From Tigriopus japonicus (lineage: Eukaryota; Arthropoda; Copepoda; Harpacticoida; Harpacticidae): DNA of 64,000 nucleotides. The position numbers and the translations under genes are program-made. Numbering within the stretch: position 1 is the first letter of the stretch; the number at the start of each line of letters is the position of its first letter. The stretch is taken from positions 11,224,558 through 11,288,557 of the forward strand of contig CM021315.1 in the NCBI GenBank assembly GCA_010645155.1, read 5' to 3'. Below are positions 11,101 to 23,445 of the stretch, piece after piece. Under the pieces are notes generated by a model, which made no database searches, was not told the origin of the DNA, and saw only the letters and a program-made list of their open reading frames with translations.

Positions 11101-12339
11101 TTTTGCTCTGAGTGAATCGCAAACAACTACCAACCGACAAACAGCTGATGATTGGCATGGTTGGCAAGGTTGTGTGTCGATTAAATGTTTGGCCCCGCAA
11201 ATCGCCAATCAACCTCGAGTCTGACAAGTCAATAGAGCAAAGAAAGAAGAAGTCCTCAGTATCACTAGTTCGATCAAATGATCAACAAATTAAGATGACT
11301 TTGAAACCTATCAGGTGGCCCTACTAGCAATGGATGGGCTCAATATTTTGATATGCCTTTCGAGTCAGTCAGCCCAAATTGGTGATCTGACTTAGACTGT
11401 CAGACCCGGATTACATGGACCCTCTCAAAGTCTTTAGAATGAAATGCTCCCATCAAGATTGAATTGTGTAGATTTTTTCATTCAATCTGATTGTTAATTC
11501 CTGGACAAGGGGATCCAAGAAGATCAATCAAACATTTTCAAGCCTGTAGAGCCTTTCCCTGCAATGATAAGACATGATCCTCTGGTCCTGAAGGACCCTT
11601 AGCCCCAGTCCTGCGTGGTCCTGACCTTCTTAAGCTCAAAGACTTGAAAAATTTCCAATCAAATCCACAATCAAGGATTTAACCCTCATGTTTTTCACTC
11701 ATTCTGTCTCAAGGACGTTGTGATTGCTTTTGTTCCTATTCCAATCCGGATCAGATTGCTGATCTGATCCAGAATTGTCAAAAGTGCCCTTCAAAAGTTG
11801 TAGCCAACAACATCTCCGACTTGGACTCCATCTTCTTTCAAAATGAGACCATTCTTGTTCTTTCATTTTCCTATGGAAATGGTTCTTGCATTGTGCAGGT
11901 GTTGAAGAGGATGTGAGAGGAGTAACGCTCCGAATACCACCACGGATACCTCTTTTTAGCATTGTTTCACTGAAGTTGGACTAATGGGTGAAGCAAGATT
12001 CCATCTACGTATTTTCCTCATTGTTACGAGGACTAAAATCCTTTGGAAAGCTGAATGTCAAAAGTTCATGAGAGGAGTAAAAGGAGTACTGGGACCTCTA
12101 AAATCAAGGTGAAGAACATCCAGTCCACAAATTTTAACACAAAAAGTTTGCGTGAATTCTTTCAAGACGCATGTTCAATAGTTTTAGCCGATAGTAAGGA
12201 ATAAATGACGTTGTGTCAAAATGTAGCCTCGGCCTCATACCATTTTTTTCAAAAATCTGATTTCGTGTCCACCCCTTTCAGGGGTTCCTGAATAGTTGTA
12301 CAGACATCTGTCATGTGTCGTAAAACCCTGATCCAAGTG
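11101..12339. other. Region upstream of the LINE, no recognised gene
   Basis: I see no exon, RNA gene or repeat boundary that I can defend. Part of it may be degraded 5' LINE sequence, but no endonuclease motif was recognised. Confidence 0.35.
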
Positions 12340-14666
12340 CTTCACAGCATTTGAAATTGAAGTTTAAGTTCAAAGATGAACACTGGCCCATTATTGTTGA
12401 AAGATTAGGCGAGTTGGACTTGATTTCCATTCTAAAGCAGGAGCCATCAATAGATCAAGCTATAAATAAGCTTATTTCACTTTTTGACGAGGTTTGTTTG
12501 TCCAGTGGTATTCCAGAAAAAGTGGCAAAAGGTAAGCCATTTTGTAGAATTCCAAAGGTTAGAAAGAAGTTGTTCAAACGGAGTTGTCAGCTTTCGAATA
12601 GACTTCGGCGTACTTCAAATCCATTTGTTGTAGCTAGCCTCCAAAATAAATTGACCTTGGTTCAAGCTAAGATTAGGGCCTCCATTGATTCTGATCAGAT
12701 GGAAAAGGAAAGTAGAGTTGTCCAGGAGGTTGAGACTAATCCAAAGGCGTTTTTCTCGTTCGCAAATACAAAGAGATAAATGAAGCATCCTGTAGGACCT
12801 TTTGAGGTCGACGGTAAAACCGTCAATGATAGCGAGGTATATGCTTGGAGATCAGTTCTCAAGTGTATTTTCAATTCCAAAAAGGGTAGTCCGAGCAGGC
12901 CATGACTGTAGCAATGTTGTTGATGAGACTGGCATTGATAGTCAGGATAATCGATTGGAGGATCTGGTAGTCACAGATCAAGATGCTTTTGAGGCCATCA
13001 AGAGCTTAAAGCTCTCGAGTTCTCCTGGACCTGATGGTGTGACATCTCAGTTTCTGGTGAAATGCTCACATATTCTTGCCCCTGTTTCCTCGTACTTGAT
13101 GCGTCGCATTTTAGACCAGGGTAAGTTTCCCTCTTCTCTAAGAGTAACTCATGTTGTTCCAATTTTTAAGGGCGGAGATAAGTCACTCCCTAGTAATTAT
13201 AGGCCCATTTCTCTGACCTCCAACGTTGCAAAGGTATTTGAGAAGATTATGAAGTCAAAGCTTGTAGATTATTTGGAAGTCCATGATTTAATTCCTTCTG
13301 GACAGCATGGGTTTCGAGCTCATTTTAGTATAGTAACTCAATAGGTTGATAATATTGAGCAAATCATTGAAGGGCTCGAAAGTCACGAGTCAGTTGATGT
13401 AGTCTATCTTGACTTTGCCAAGGCCTTTTATAAGGTAGATCATAGTCTTTTGCTTGATCAACTCAAAGAGTTTGGGGTCCAGGGTAAGGTCCTGGCTTAG
13501 ATTGATAGTTTTATGAGCGAAAGGAAGCATATAGTTAAATTTGAAGGATCTTTTAGCGGCATGTATGATGTCAAGTCAGGTGTTCCGCAAGGTTCACTTT
13601 TAGGTCCGCTCTTGTTTATTCTCTTTATTGCTCCTCTCCAGAAGTTTAGAACAAAAGCCAGTATTTCTTCATATGCTGATGACACAGAATTAGTTTGTGG
13701 AAGGAACGGTCAGGACTCAAAATGTTTAGTTGAGGACTTGGAGAAAATTTACTCTTGGGTCGGCGAGAGTAATATGGCATTGAACGGGATGAAATTCCGC
13801 ACAATGACGTATGAGGCGTCAAAATTAGATGTTCTACTCAAAGACAATGGAGGTTGTGATATTGAGCAGGTATCGTCCATGAGAGATTTGGGAGTTGTCG
13901 TCCAAGATGATGGAAAGTTTGATGAGCATATCCAGTGGAAAGTGGGGAAGGCATTTCAAACGTGCGGCTGGATCTATCGCACTTTCAAGTCCAGATATAG
14001 TACTACACTGCTAACTCTGTACAAGTCGATTGTTCAGCCGCATCTTGAATATGCCTTACCCATTTGGACTCCAATGAGTTCAGCAGGTTTGCAAAAGGTC
14101 GAGCAGGTCCAAAGATGTTTTACTAGGAACATCACAGGAATGAGAGAGCTCTCGTATTGGGAAAGGCTCCTGAAATTAAGGCTGTACTGTACTCAGAGAA
14201 GGTATGAAAGGTATCTGAGACTGTATGTTTTCAAGAGCATTCATGGGCTCTGTCCTAACCCAGGATTTGAGATCAGTTGTAGCGATCGTAGAGGTTTTAC
14301 GTGCGCTCTGAGAGCACCTCCAAATCCTAAGGAATCAAGGCTAGTTCGAACAATGAAGTGCTCCTCTCTTCTTTATCGGGCTCCTTCATTGTTCAATTTG
14401 TTGCCTATTTGCCTTCGTCGGGAATATGTAGGAGCTGATCCTCTAACAGCATTTAAGGAAGGATTGGACAAATTTTTGAATACTATTCCTGACCAACCCA
14501 CTATTCATGGGTTGTACAGATCTGCCAACAGTAACTCATTAGTAGATAAAATTTCATATAAACGGTAATTATAAAAATTATATTAATCATTAACTCTCTT
14601 TACAGGGAATCCCATTCCTTGTAGCGGTATTAAAAAATCCGCCCCCCCCCCCTCCAAAAAAAAAGG
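12340..14666 (+). mobile_element. 5'-truncated LINE (Jockey/CR1-like group)
   Basis: This is the longest non-LTR copy here. It starts downstream of any endonuclease, carries the linker and reverse transcriptase, and ends with a short 3' UTR containing TTTACAGGGAATCCCATTCC and TTGTAGCGGTATTAAAAAATCCG. Then come a run of about ten Cs (14642-14651), TCC and about nine As. The same 3' end recurs at 55636-55720 and 57000-57115 and forms the tail of SINE A. Related partial copies are at 27481-29883 (minus), 47053-47927 and, more distant, 61941-62525. Clade assignment needs a phylogeny. Confidence 0.85.
12351..14568 (+). pseudogene. LINE ORF2 remnant: reverse transcriptase
   Basis: The polyprotein of a non-LTR retrotransposon would copy element RNA into DNA at the nicked target. 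The first segment (12351-12779) is the linker upstream of the RT. The frame then shifts near 12845 into the RT frame. RT landmarks in order are SSPGPDGV, NYRPISLTSNVAKVFEKI, GFRAHFS, YLDFAKAF (catalytic Asp of motif A), GVPQGS, YADD (catalytic pair) and a C-terminal thumb-like part with GWIYRTF and HLEYALPIW. Two in-frame TAG stops (13342-13344, 13498-13500) separate 12802-13344 from the long open frame 13513-14568. In the motif A region the usual FDKVDH reads FYKVDH. The copy cannot encode a working enzyme. A retroviral origin is excluded because there is no protease, integrase or LTR. Confidence 0.9.
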
Positions 14667-17600
14667 TATTGTTGCTTGCCAGTTAGCAACCATATTTGTG
14701 TATAGATATAGCGTCTGTAATAAACTATACACAATTAGCAAAAACTTTATTCCAACCACAGATGTGCAAAATATGTTGATATGTTGGGCCTAGAACAAAC
14801 TTTTTTGTTGGAAAGTGATGCCATGGGGTTTAATCTTCCAAAAGCTTCTTGTTCATATTTATTGGTGGTTGCATGCAGTTGTTGTTACTTTTAACAACCA
14901 AAACTGCACCGTGCACAAGAAAAACGAATTTTTCTTGGTTCATCATTCATTTCTGATCAATACGGAGCTTTCTTCTTCTCCAAATGTCTCTTTTCGGGGG
15001 TGAAATCCGTGCCGCGGTTTAGATTCGATTCTCGGACAAGCTTGTTTCTTTGTCCGTAACTCAATCAGGATGATTATCAAGGGTGATTCAAGGATTCTCA
15101 AAGGGAATCCTCAAATTAAGAAGAAGATCTAACGTCTCAAAATGGCAATGGCACGCCCATTCATTTGGCTTTGACAGTTTTGAGACCCACGAGTATATTG
15201 CTAAACAAGATAAGAGAACGCACAATCCACTTCTTTGACAACCATGAGGAAGTCGGTATTATTGGGTGTTGAGCGAGATCAACGGACTTGGGATCTTTCA
15301 GCTATCCAATCGCGATTGAAGGGGAGAGCCTTTGACAGTCTTTAAGCAGAGAGCCCAATTTTCTTTCCTCAACTCATCTTCGCCAGAAAATTGACATTGT
15401 AGACCCATTTAGAACGTCAAAATGACATTTCCAATTGATGATGGACTGTTTAACATGTTATCTGGGACTATTGTTCAAAGTTTGAGAGAAACAGCCAAGT
15501 TTTTGATCTTTTATAACTTCTCCAAATTGGTCACCCTGATTTTGAGCAAGAATGACGTGTTTTTAGTTCACATTCCTACCGCAAGATGGAAAAAAATGTG
15601 TCGAAAAGAGGCTTAGACACGAAAATAGCAAAGGGAAAAGCGGATAGGGACAAGCAAAAACGGAGAAGCGGTAAAAAGCATGAAAATATCAGTTGACAAG
15701 TTCTTCTGTCAAGCTCATAAACGGACCAATTCTCGACCGCTTCACCGCATTGAAGGGCACAAAAATAACAAACATAAAAGCGCATATGGACTAACGGCAA
15801 GATGGAGAAGCGGATAATGGCACGAAAATAGCTGCTAGTCTCCTCTTTTGAACCTATATTGACATCATTTCAAAATGCTAATTCAAAATTTTGCAGCTTT
15901 CACTGAAATTTGAAAAAAATGTCAACTTAGTCCCAAAACGTGCTTTCAGGTGAATATTTTTGAAATATTTGGGTTTGATTTGAATATTTTCGTAACTTTT
16001 TTGATGTTTTTTTGCTTCAATGATATCGAAATATTTGGCCTTGTAAATTAAATATTTTCTGCCGCTCCAATGATAACCATATCTTGAAGCATATGTAACG
16101 TGGGTTTCAGACGAAATAATCTCCTGTGGCCTTCACAACAACATGGAGACACAGCACCTAGCATCACCACAGGATCAATGTCCTACATCCGTTTCAATTG
16201 TGTCCCAGCTAGCAGAAGGGCAGCCTTGAGGATGTTTACATTCTTCAGGGGTTTTACTCCAACCTTGCTCACAAAATGGACATCAATACAAAGCTCGATC
16301 ATTTCAATTTGGGTAGGAATGGGCCCACACTTCCTATTGAAGAGGATCAGTTGCTTTGATCTTGTGATGATATTGGAGATAAGCTACTGGAGATAATTTT
16401 GTCTGAAACTTAGATTACATACGCTTCAAAATATGGTCATTATCTTATGACTGCATGAAAAATTGTCGGGCAAAACCATTTGGCGTTGTCTACTCAGTTT
16501 CCTATCCAAGAGTTCTTGGCCACCCTGTATATTTTCATTTTTTTTTTCGACAAAGTATTTTTGTCATGACGGCATTTGAAATTTACGATATCGGGATATG
16601 CTCCACACATTAGGTACTATTCTGTCTATCGACCTCAAAAAGGTTCATTCAACTAGTGATCAATTGACCGTTTAGGTTTTGAGAAAAGGGGCCAGAATAC
16701 CAATAAACAGTTTTGACTAGTGCATTTGGGGGAAAAGAGAGTTCTTTTTTTTTTCAACAGATAGACATCACAGGCCCAAATTGGACTTAACGTAAAGCAT
16801 TTCAAAGCATCCCATTGTTTCGGTGTTTAAGCTGACCAAGTTCCAAGTTCTTGGGCATCTCCATTGACTTAGAAAAGTGAATCATTCAACAGAATGCTTT
16901 GAGATAGACAATAAATCAAATTTTGACAAGTTATTTCAACAATGGATTTCTAGATCTTATCAATGGCCGCCTTTCGACGTATAGGAATCTGTGCTATTGT
17001 TGTAGAAGATATTTGATGTTGATAAATCTTTTGATCGGAAGACTCCGTACGCACAAAATGCCAGTTTTGGTTTATTGCTAAAAAGATGAGAAAAAGTGCA
17101 AATTATTCCAAGCGGACGTACACGCTTACATGATGATTGATGAAAAAAGCATACCGTCAAAAAAAAGGAATAATTAGATTCGGACACAGATGGCAATAAA
17201 CTTTGAATTACGTAAAAAGGTTGAACACTTCAAATATAATCCAAGCTTTTGCTGTTTTTTGATATGAACTGACGCTTCGCACAATTAATTTGATCAAACA
17301 CTTGTCAAACGGATTATTTGTGATTATCCGTTTTAAATTCATTGATGATGAATTTAGAAATGCCATCCATGGTCAAACCTGGGCAAAGGAAAAATATTAA
17401 GACCTTAATTCAAGCACTGAACGGCGGATTTCATGTTAATTAAATTCCATCAAAAAATTGACAATTTTCTTGACAAGTTGAGCGTGTTTATTCATTTGTT
17501 CATGAACGCCACATACTTAACGTGAGGATAATCACTCATCCCTTGCAGTGTATGCCTGATTTCGGTTTCGGTAGGCATAGCCGAAACCGAAACAAATTTC

Positions 17601-17734
17601 GGGTGAAAGTGCTTTCAGTTCATCACTAATAATCACCCTCTTAGTTTACTCCAAGAAGCACTGTATTTCATAAAGAGGGATTCTAGCGGTGAGAATCTTG
17701 ATTTCTTGTATGGGACCTGGCTATTGTTGATTTT
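14667..17734. other. 3-kb stretch without recognised gene
   Basis: A 98-codon plus-strand frame at 16100-16396 shows nothing recognisable on either strand. A perfect 12-bp-arm hairpin, TTTCGGTTTCGG/CCGAAACCGAAA, lies at 17560-17592. Two short related phrases (GCAAGATGGA...ACGAAAATAGC) occur near 15580-15630 and 15800-15830. No coding or RNA gene can be supported. Confidence 0.4.
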
Positions 17735-17944
17735 GGGTTTTTTTTGTGCTAGGGTCGGAGGATTGAGTCTCGCTCGGCCAGCGAAGCCAGCCATCATATC
17801 GTCCAAAGTTTTTCCGATAAGCAATCTCATGTCCGGTATCAGAATGGTTCTCCATCTGTGGGTGTGGATTAACGTCTAAAACTTTCCTTGACACGGGTCA
17901 GTGAGGAGAATTGAACCTGGAACCACTGCGCCACATCTCCTCCC
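17735..17944 (-). mobile_element. SINE B copy
   Basis: This is the reverse complement of the family seen at 19761-20020 and 30018-30258. The head complements GGAGGAGA-GTGG and the B-box-like GGTTC(A/G)A; the body contains the ...CACACCCACAGA(T/C)GGAGAACCATTCTGATACC phrase; the 3' end contains the CTCCGACCCTAGCAC phrase. A SINE A fragment begins six bases past its head end. Confidence 0.8.
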
Positions 17945-17949
17945 AAAAA

Positions 17950-18014
17950 GGATTTCTCCTGAAAACTTAAACTCAATCCCCAACAGGATTCCAACCTACG
18001 CCGTCCGGGCTACT
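17950..18014 (-). mobile_element. SINE A fragment
   Basis: On the minus strand this reads GACGGCGTAGGTTGGAATCC, then TGTTGGGGAT and GGAGAAATCC, matching 5631-5685. The B box has one change (GGTTGGAATCC for GGTTCGAATCC). Head and tail are missing. Confidence 0.7.
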
Positions 18015-19760
18015 CAAGTAGTATAGAGTAGGAAGTATGCTTCAAAAAGTCAGTGATAAGGCAAATATCTTGACAAATCTTAGCCAAAAAATTGGCAAAT
18101 TCTGTTACTTGATAAGAGCTTTTGGTTACTAATTTTCAGATCAGACAAAAAGAACCACAAATGGCTTGGCAACCCTGCTATTAACCATAGGTCCTCTGAG
18201 CTTTGTGCCTTGAGACCTTGATCAAACACTTTCTGAATGCTTGGTTTGGTTTGAGGTAGCTGAAACGGAAACAAGCCCTGCTGGCGTGTTTCGAGTTCGA
18301 TCTTACTCAGACTTTTCAAAAGAAAAGTGACATAAATTCTAAGGCAAAAAAGCACTGAAAACTCTAATTACATCAATTGAGAGCGACAAAAAAGGTGTCC
18401 CCCCAAAAAAAAGAAGGTTTTTAAGCAAAATTGTGGTGAAAAGCTTTTTTCAGAAATGGCTCAAGAAATCTTATCTCAATTTGTCACTTGAAAGGTTAAA
18501 TTTATTTGGTCATTTCCAGTCTGCATTTTTTGTGCTTGCTTTCTAGTAACAAAAGTTTCTTTTCTCGTTTTTTTCCCCTACAAAATTTTTAATGCCCCTT
18601 TTTAGACCAGATTTAGATCTTTAAAAAGGGGCCTGAAACCGCAAGAAAAACAATTTTTTTTTTGTCTTCAAACTTGCAAGCAATGCAAAGTGAGTTCATA
18701 AAAAGTTGTTAAACCCAGCAAAAGTTTTTCCACCCAAAACAGTCAAAATAGTTTCTAAAGCTTCCGGTAAATATTATAATGTATTATAATCAAATTATTC
18801 AGGCCACAAATGCCGTGATGGTGGCGCAAGTCTTTTCCTGTTCTTTGAACTTACAGTAATTAAACACATTCTTTTTCAATGATTCCATGGTTACTTTCTT
18901 GATTTACTTATCAAACTACTGGATTGAAGCAACAACAGGAAACAAAAAAGTTTTCTCCTTTATGTTTTGTAAGCGGGCGTGGATAGACATTTTTAACGTC
19001 AACAAAACAATAAATATGCATTTCAAAAGTGTTTAAAGGCGAATTTTGTTTTCTGTTTCAGAATTTAGTTTCTTTTACAAGTTGAAACTAAACCACACAT
19101 TTTCTAGACAAGCAAAAAAACGTGTTCTGGCTGTGCCGTTCTTTTTCGTGGTCTTTTATTATTCGGTAGTAGCATTTCAGAAAATCAGTTGCCTCTTTAG
19201 ATGTTTTGTTTCGTGAGCCAAGGAGTTTGCCAAACCAATAAAAAGAATGTTTTTTATTTGTTCTTATATTGGCAAAACAAATATTCAAAGCTGCTTTTGA
19301 GTTCAAGGGTTTCGTTAGGGAAAATATTAGAAGTTTGGATTTTCAATGACAAGTAGAAGTTTTATTGTTCATCACGAAAAATTAGGTTTTGAAATTGAAA
19401 TTTAGTTGATTTCGTGCCACCGAGACCACGTTGTAACACTAGATTTGTAAGAATTACATTGTGTACAGTACAGCCTGTTGTTTTTTCTTCGCTACTTTTG
19501 GACTGATCGAGAAAGCTACAACTTAAAAAATAAAATAAATTAAATTAATGACAGGTTGAGAAAAATTACAATAATTTGGACATTTTTTAGCCCAAAGAAG
19601 CTTAGATCCCTTTGGTAATCGACACAATGCCAAGTGCAGACGAAAGGACAACATAATAGCGTTGCCAGATATTTCCAAATCAATGGTTTCAAATTAAATA
19701 ATGGTAATTGCCAATCTACAAAAAATCCTTCCCTCCTCTTTAAAACCTGATTTAATTAAG
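18015..19760. other. Intergenic stretch without recognised gene
   Basis: AT-rich and with short frames only. No exon, RNA gene or clear repeat was found. Confidence 0.4.
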
Positions 19761-20025
19761 GGAGGAGAAGTGGTGTCGTGGTTAGCGCAGATTCCTATAG
19801 TGAGAGAGATCCCATGTTCGATTCTCCTCCCCGACCTCTCTCAAGGACATTTTTTGACGTCAATCCACACCCACAGACGGAGAACCATTCTGATACCTGA
19901 CTTGAAATTGCCTATCGGAAATGATTTGGACGATGTGATGGCTGGCTTCGTTGGCCGGGCGAGGCTCAACCCTCCGACCCTAGCACCAACAATCCAAAAA
20001 AAAACCTCAAAACAGAAACAAAAAC
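19761..20025 (+). mobile_element. SINE B, full-length copy
   Basis: The head GGAGGAGAAGTGGTGTCGTGGTTAGCGCAG... and TGTTCGATTCTCCTCCC is tRNA-like: the first seven bases can pair with CTCCTCC at the end of the head as an acceptor stem would, and GTTCGATTC is a B box. The body carries CACACCCACAGACGGAGAAC and GATGGCTGGCTTCGTTGGCC. The 3' end is CTCCGACCCTAGCACCAACAATCC followed by an A-rich tail. The tail does not resemble the LINE tail used by SINE A. No target duplication is obvious. Confidence 0.85.
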
Positions 20026-20352
20026 AACTTTAGAGATTGGTCAGATTAAAATCTTTGATTTCCTGGTTATCTCATTGTTCAAATGAACATATTTGATCGG
20101 AAAATTCGTTTTTGGGCGTAAAGTTTTCTATCTAGAACGTCTGAATTGCTTTCTATGTGGCGGAAATTTTAGGCGGAAAATTGGCCACAAATGTCTGTTT
20201 TGAGCGGTTCCATGGGGAGGGCTGATTTTGGTTCAAGAATTGATTCATTGTTATTTGGGCTTTTGTTTTATTTTGTATGGTTGTTTTATTCTCATTTATC
20301 CTTGGGGCAAGCTGAATGGATTATGATCAATTGTTGATTTAGCCAAGGAGAT

Positions 20353-20517
20353 CTTCAGACTCTGGAGACTCAGTCACGCTGGGAAACGACAGTTGAGAGA
20401 CAGCGGGAGTGCAGTCTACTTATAAATAGAAACTAGGTGAATTGTATTTTGGAAACGTAGAATTTCTCAAGTCGAATAATTGGAAGATGGTGAACACTTG
20501 TGCTGCACCTGGTTGCA
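20353..20517 (+). repeat. 165-bp duplicate left of the assembly gap
   Basis: This is identical to 20565-20729 except for about one base (20442 region, GAATTG versus GATTTG). It ends directly at the run of Ns. It contains the TATA-like box, the 5' UTR and the first codons of the P-like transposase. The arrangement is what unmerged overlapping contig ends would give. Confidence 0.9.
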
Positions 20518-20564
20518 NNNNNNNNNNNNNNNNNNNNNNNNNNNNNNNNNNNNNNNNNNNNNNN
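20518..20564. other. Assembly gap (47 Ns)
   Basis: Forty-seven undetermined bases. The 165 bp on each side are copies of one another, so the gap's true length may be zero or negative. Confidence 0.98.
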
Positions 20565-20729
20565 CTTCAGACTCTGGAGACTCAGTCACGCTGGGAAACG
20601 ACAGTTGAGAGACAGCGGGAGTGCAGTCTACTTATAAATAGAAACTAGGTGATTTGTATTTTGGAAACGTAGAATTTCTCAAGTCGAATAATTGGAAGAT
20701 GGTGAACACTTGTGCTGCACCTGGTTGCA
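20565..20729 (+). repeat. 165-bp duplicate right of the assembly gap
   Basis: Second copy of 20353-20517. Only this copy continues into the rest of the transposase frame. Confidence 0.9.
20633..20640 (+). promoter_or_regulatory. TATA-like box upstream of the P-like transposase
   Basis: TATAAATA lies about 60 bases upstream of the ATG at 20699. It is duplicated with the left copy at 20421-20428. The promoter role is inferred from spacing only. Confidence 0.35.
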
Positions 20730-22315
20730 GGTCTGGCTATTGGTTAAGATACGGAGACCCAACTCCAGATCCGCAGATCTCCATGTACAAGGTTCCAAGT
20801 GACCCGTTCAGCGAGTTTCAAGATATCTTTCGATCACGCCAAAGCCATCACGGAACCAGACAGACGCTCGCTACTTCAGGAGCCCGACAAGCCATGCAAA
20901 TTCAAAAGGAGGAGGCTTAGTATGAGGCGTTTCTTGAGGATGAACGCTTAAAGTGCCTTGAGGATATCATGTTCAAGCTACACACCCTTGGCTTGCCAGA
21001 AGGCATCTCAGTCGTCAAAAAGTAAAACTGTCTCCTTTTTCCAAACATTGAGGAAAGAGGAACTAGCCAGATTCATATCTTGTTTCATCTAACAAATATT
21101 TCAAGATGGCACCTTTAAAATGCAAGTCCAAAACGTGATCTTCTCCCAATCCTCTGTTGCAAGTGTGACAACCCGAGATCGCATCGAATACTTATGGGAA
21201 ATACCAAATATTTTGGCAGCCTTGAAGAGCTATGGAGAATACTTTAAAAAAGACACAGCCTTAACCGAATAGTCCAAGACTTTCAAAAACGGTGGAACAC
21301 GAACACGTGGAATTTTACATCAACAATATGGATAAACCATGGAAAGACACATTGAAGTTCCTGAAATTGATAAATAAGCGGTGAAAAGTGGTGAACACTA
21401 AAAGTGCCGTCCTTCACACACGAAAACGTGACCCATCCCGTGCCCCAATTTATTCAGTTTAGGATGATGACTTGAAATTTCTTTCGAAATTTTCTTTTTG
21501 GATCTTTGATTGGAATTCGAAATTAGAAGGCCAGGGAAAAGAGCGACAAGGTCTCACATTTCCAACCATGCTTGCCATGACTTTGTCCACCAAAGCTCTC
21601 CAAGAATATGCCAAAGATATGTTACATAGGCATGAGATCCAAAATGTACTTTTTGGGAAATTTCAATCTGATCATTTCAATCAGCCTGATTGGGTTGGTA
21701 AGGACAACTTTCGGGAGGTAATTATTTTACCTCTTACCGACAGATTCTAGAATCTGATAAGCCGTGGAGTGGAGAAGCTAATCTAAGTTTGATCATTGGT
21801 GAAATTCGGCAACATGCAAGTTTGTGCCATTAAAATAAATGTTGGCCCCAAATCAGTGTCCGAGAGTGAAAACATCCAGAATTCTGATATAAAACTTCGA
21901 TTGATGCTCAAGTTTCTTCCCATTACTCATTTGGAGTCCATTGAAGACAGCAGTATTGGTTTCTACATTGTTGGTTATCTTGTGCGATCGTCGAGTGAAG
22001 TGTACCCAATGCCCAAACTTGGTGTCACAGGGCAAAACCTTAATAGTTTTAAACCTTGAAGATGAAGAAGCCTCAACTTCCAATGGCCCTCGAGAGAGCT
22101 TTTTGGAGCAAATCAATTGTGGAGGGTTATCCAAATCAATCGATTTAGTTTACCTGACTTGTGTTCATACCTGTGGTATATTCTCGCAAATTATGGCAAA
22201 CCAGGAAAGCAAGAAGTTTCTTTTAGAATGCCAACACCCAAGAGAGTTGTTTGCCAAAAGCTTTTGTTTGATCATTGGAAGCTCGTTTGATACAGGTTCC
22301 ATTTTGGAAGCCTAA
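20699..22315 (+). pseudogene. THAP/P-element-like transposase, degenerate
   Basis: P-type transposases cut and paste DNA transposons and start with a THAP zinc finger. The ATG at 20699 opens with a C-x4-C pair (TCAAPGC) and a later YKVPSDP, as at the start of a THAP domain. The second Cys-x2-His half is not seen, so the finger is incomplete. After a TAG near 20918 the same frame continues with LKCLEDIMFKL and LPEGISVVKK. Around 21472-21750 comes the hallmark GKFQSD preceded by STKALQEY. At 21796-22059 there is an IGFYIVGYLV stretch like the C-terminal AGYV region of P transposases, then GGLSKSIDLV at 22110-22150. The pieces lie in different frames with several stops and with missing parts, so the gene is dead. 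Element ends and target duplication were not found. The THAP9 host gene is less likely given the decay and setting. Confidence 0.75.
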
Positions 22316-23445
22316 TGTGGCAAAGGTAACTCTTAAGTTCTTTGTGAAGAGGTAGCCAAGAGAATGTTTAACTTTTTTTGGCAAAAACATTGCCAAAGAG
22401 CAGAACTCCGAAATTTACGACAGCATGGAAAAAACGAAACAGTTTGACGCCTCCAAATCCGGCCCAGGGGCCAAGATAATAAATAAATTGCAGTCTCAGT
22501 ACTAAGAAAAACATTCGTGGACATTGGAATATGTACTTGTTATGTTTTGTTGTTAAAATATACTGTTGTTATGTCATGTTCCTTTCTTTATCTTCAAGTT
22601 TTGTAACTGTCCAGTTTTACTTTCTTGGTATTTTGGGACATTTACTTGCTAGATATAACCTACATATATATAGCAATTAATTTTCAGTCAGAAATATCGC
22701 ACAAATTGATTTTGAACCCCATTTTCTGTAAAGAAATGTCTTGCTGGCATCGCCCTTTCGTTGTCTTGAACTTGCGCCCAGTCTACCTCCAGGGTAGAGT
22801 ACTCCTTGATTTAGCCAATCTTTGATTGGCGTGAAAAAAAAAATCAACCCTCCGACCCTAACACTAACAATAAAAAAGCCAATGGTTCATGCTGGTGATT
22901 GGTCAAGAGTATTCAGTTGAACATTCAACTGATTCTAACAAAATTCAATAACAAACCAGAGTACTTCTTTTTGTAGATTTTGTAGTGATGTGACAAGCTG
23001 GGGTTGTTCCAAATTGGGCAAGCTTTTTTACATGAGGTCGTAAGCTGGGGTTGTCAATGTACCTTTGTGAAATCGTATTCCCCTTTGTAAACCAGACTTC
23101 ATGAACCGTTTTTTTCATTAAGGAGCACTTTTGAATTTTGACTTCTGAATAGGGTTGCAAATTAAACTCAAATTTGTGTTTGCTTTTATGTGAAAAAACA
23201 CCAATTCTCCATTAGGTGACCCTACCTTGCAACCACTTTTGGAAAAAAACTTGTGCAAACCCAGATTACACTTCTTCAACATTTTGTCAATGACCTGATC
23301 CGGGCCAGTCGGGCATTCATAGATTTTACCATCCAATATCTGCCTTAGGATCTGCATCATCGTTACCGACAATAAATTTCCCTGCGCAGCTGCGTTTCAT
23401 TGATTAATTAGTAAAAACGTCCTTTATTTGTTAATGAAGAAGTCG
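22316..23445. other. Mostly unannotated; SINE B scrap
   Basis: About 22832-22880 matches the last 40 bases of SINE B (AACCCTCCGACCCTAACACTAACAAT). Nothing else is recognised. Confidence 0.45.

Noticed and set aside
16100..16396. Possible mariner-type transposase remnant on the minus strand
   Set aside because: A VVMLGAVS phrase followed by EGHR looked suggestive, but no DD(D/E) context or inverted ends could be supported.
19761..19835. Functional tRNA gene
   Set aside because: The tRNA-like fold is the head of SINE B, which recurs in at least two other places with the same non-tRNA body.
20641..20700. ORF starts upstream of ATG 20699 (from TTG at 20654)
   Set aside because: The THAP-like protein starts naturally at the ATG; the upstream codons are 5' UTR following a TATA-like box.
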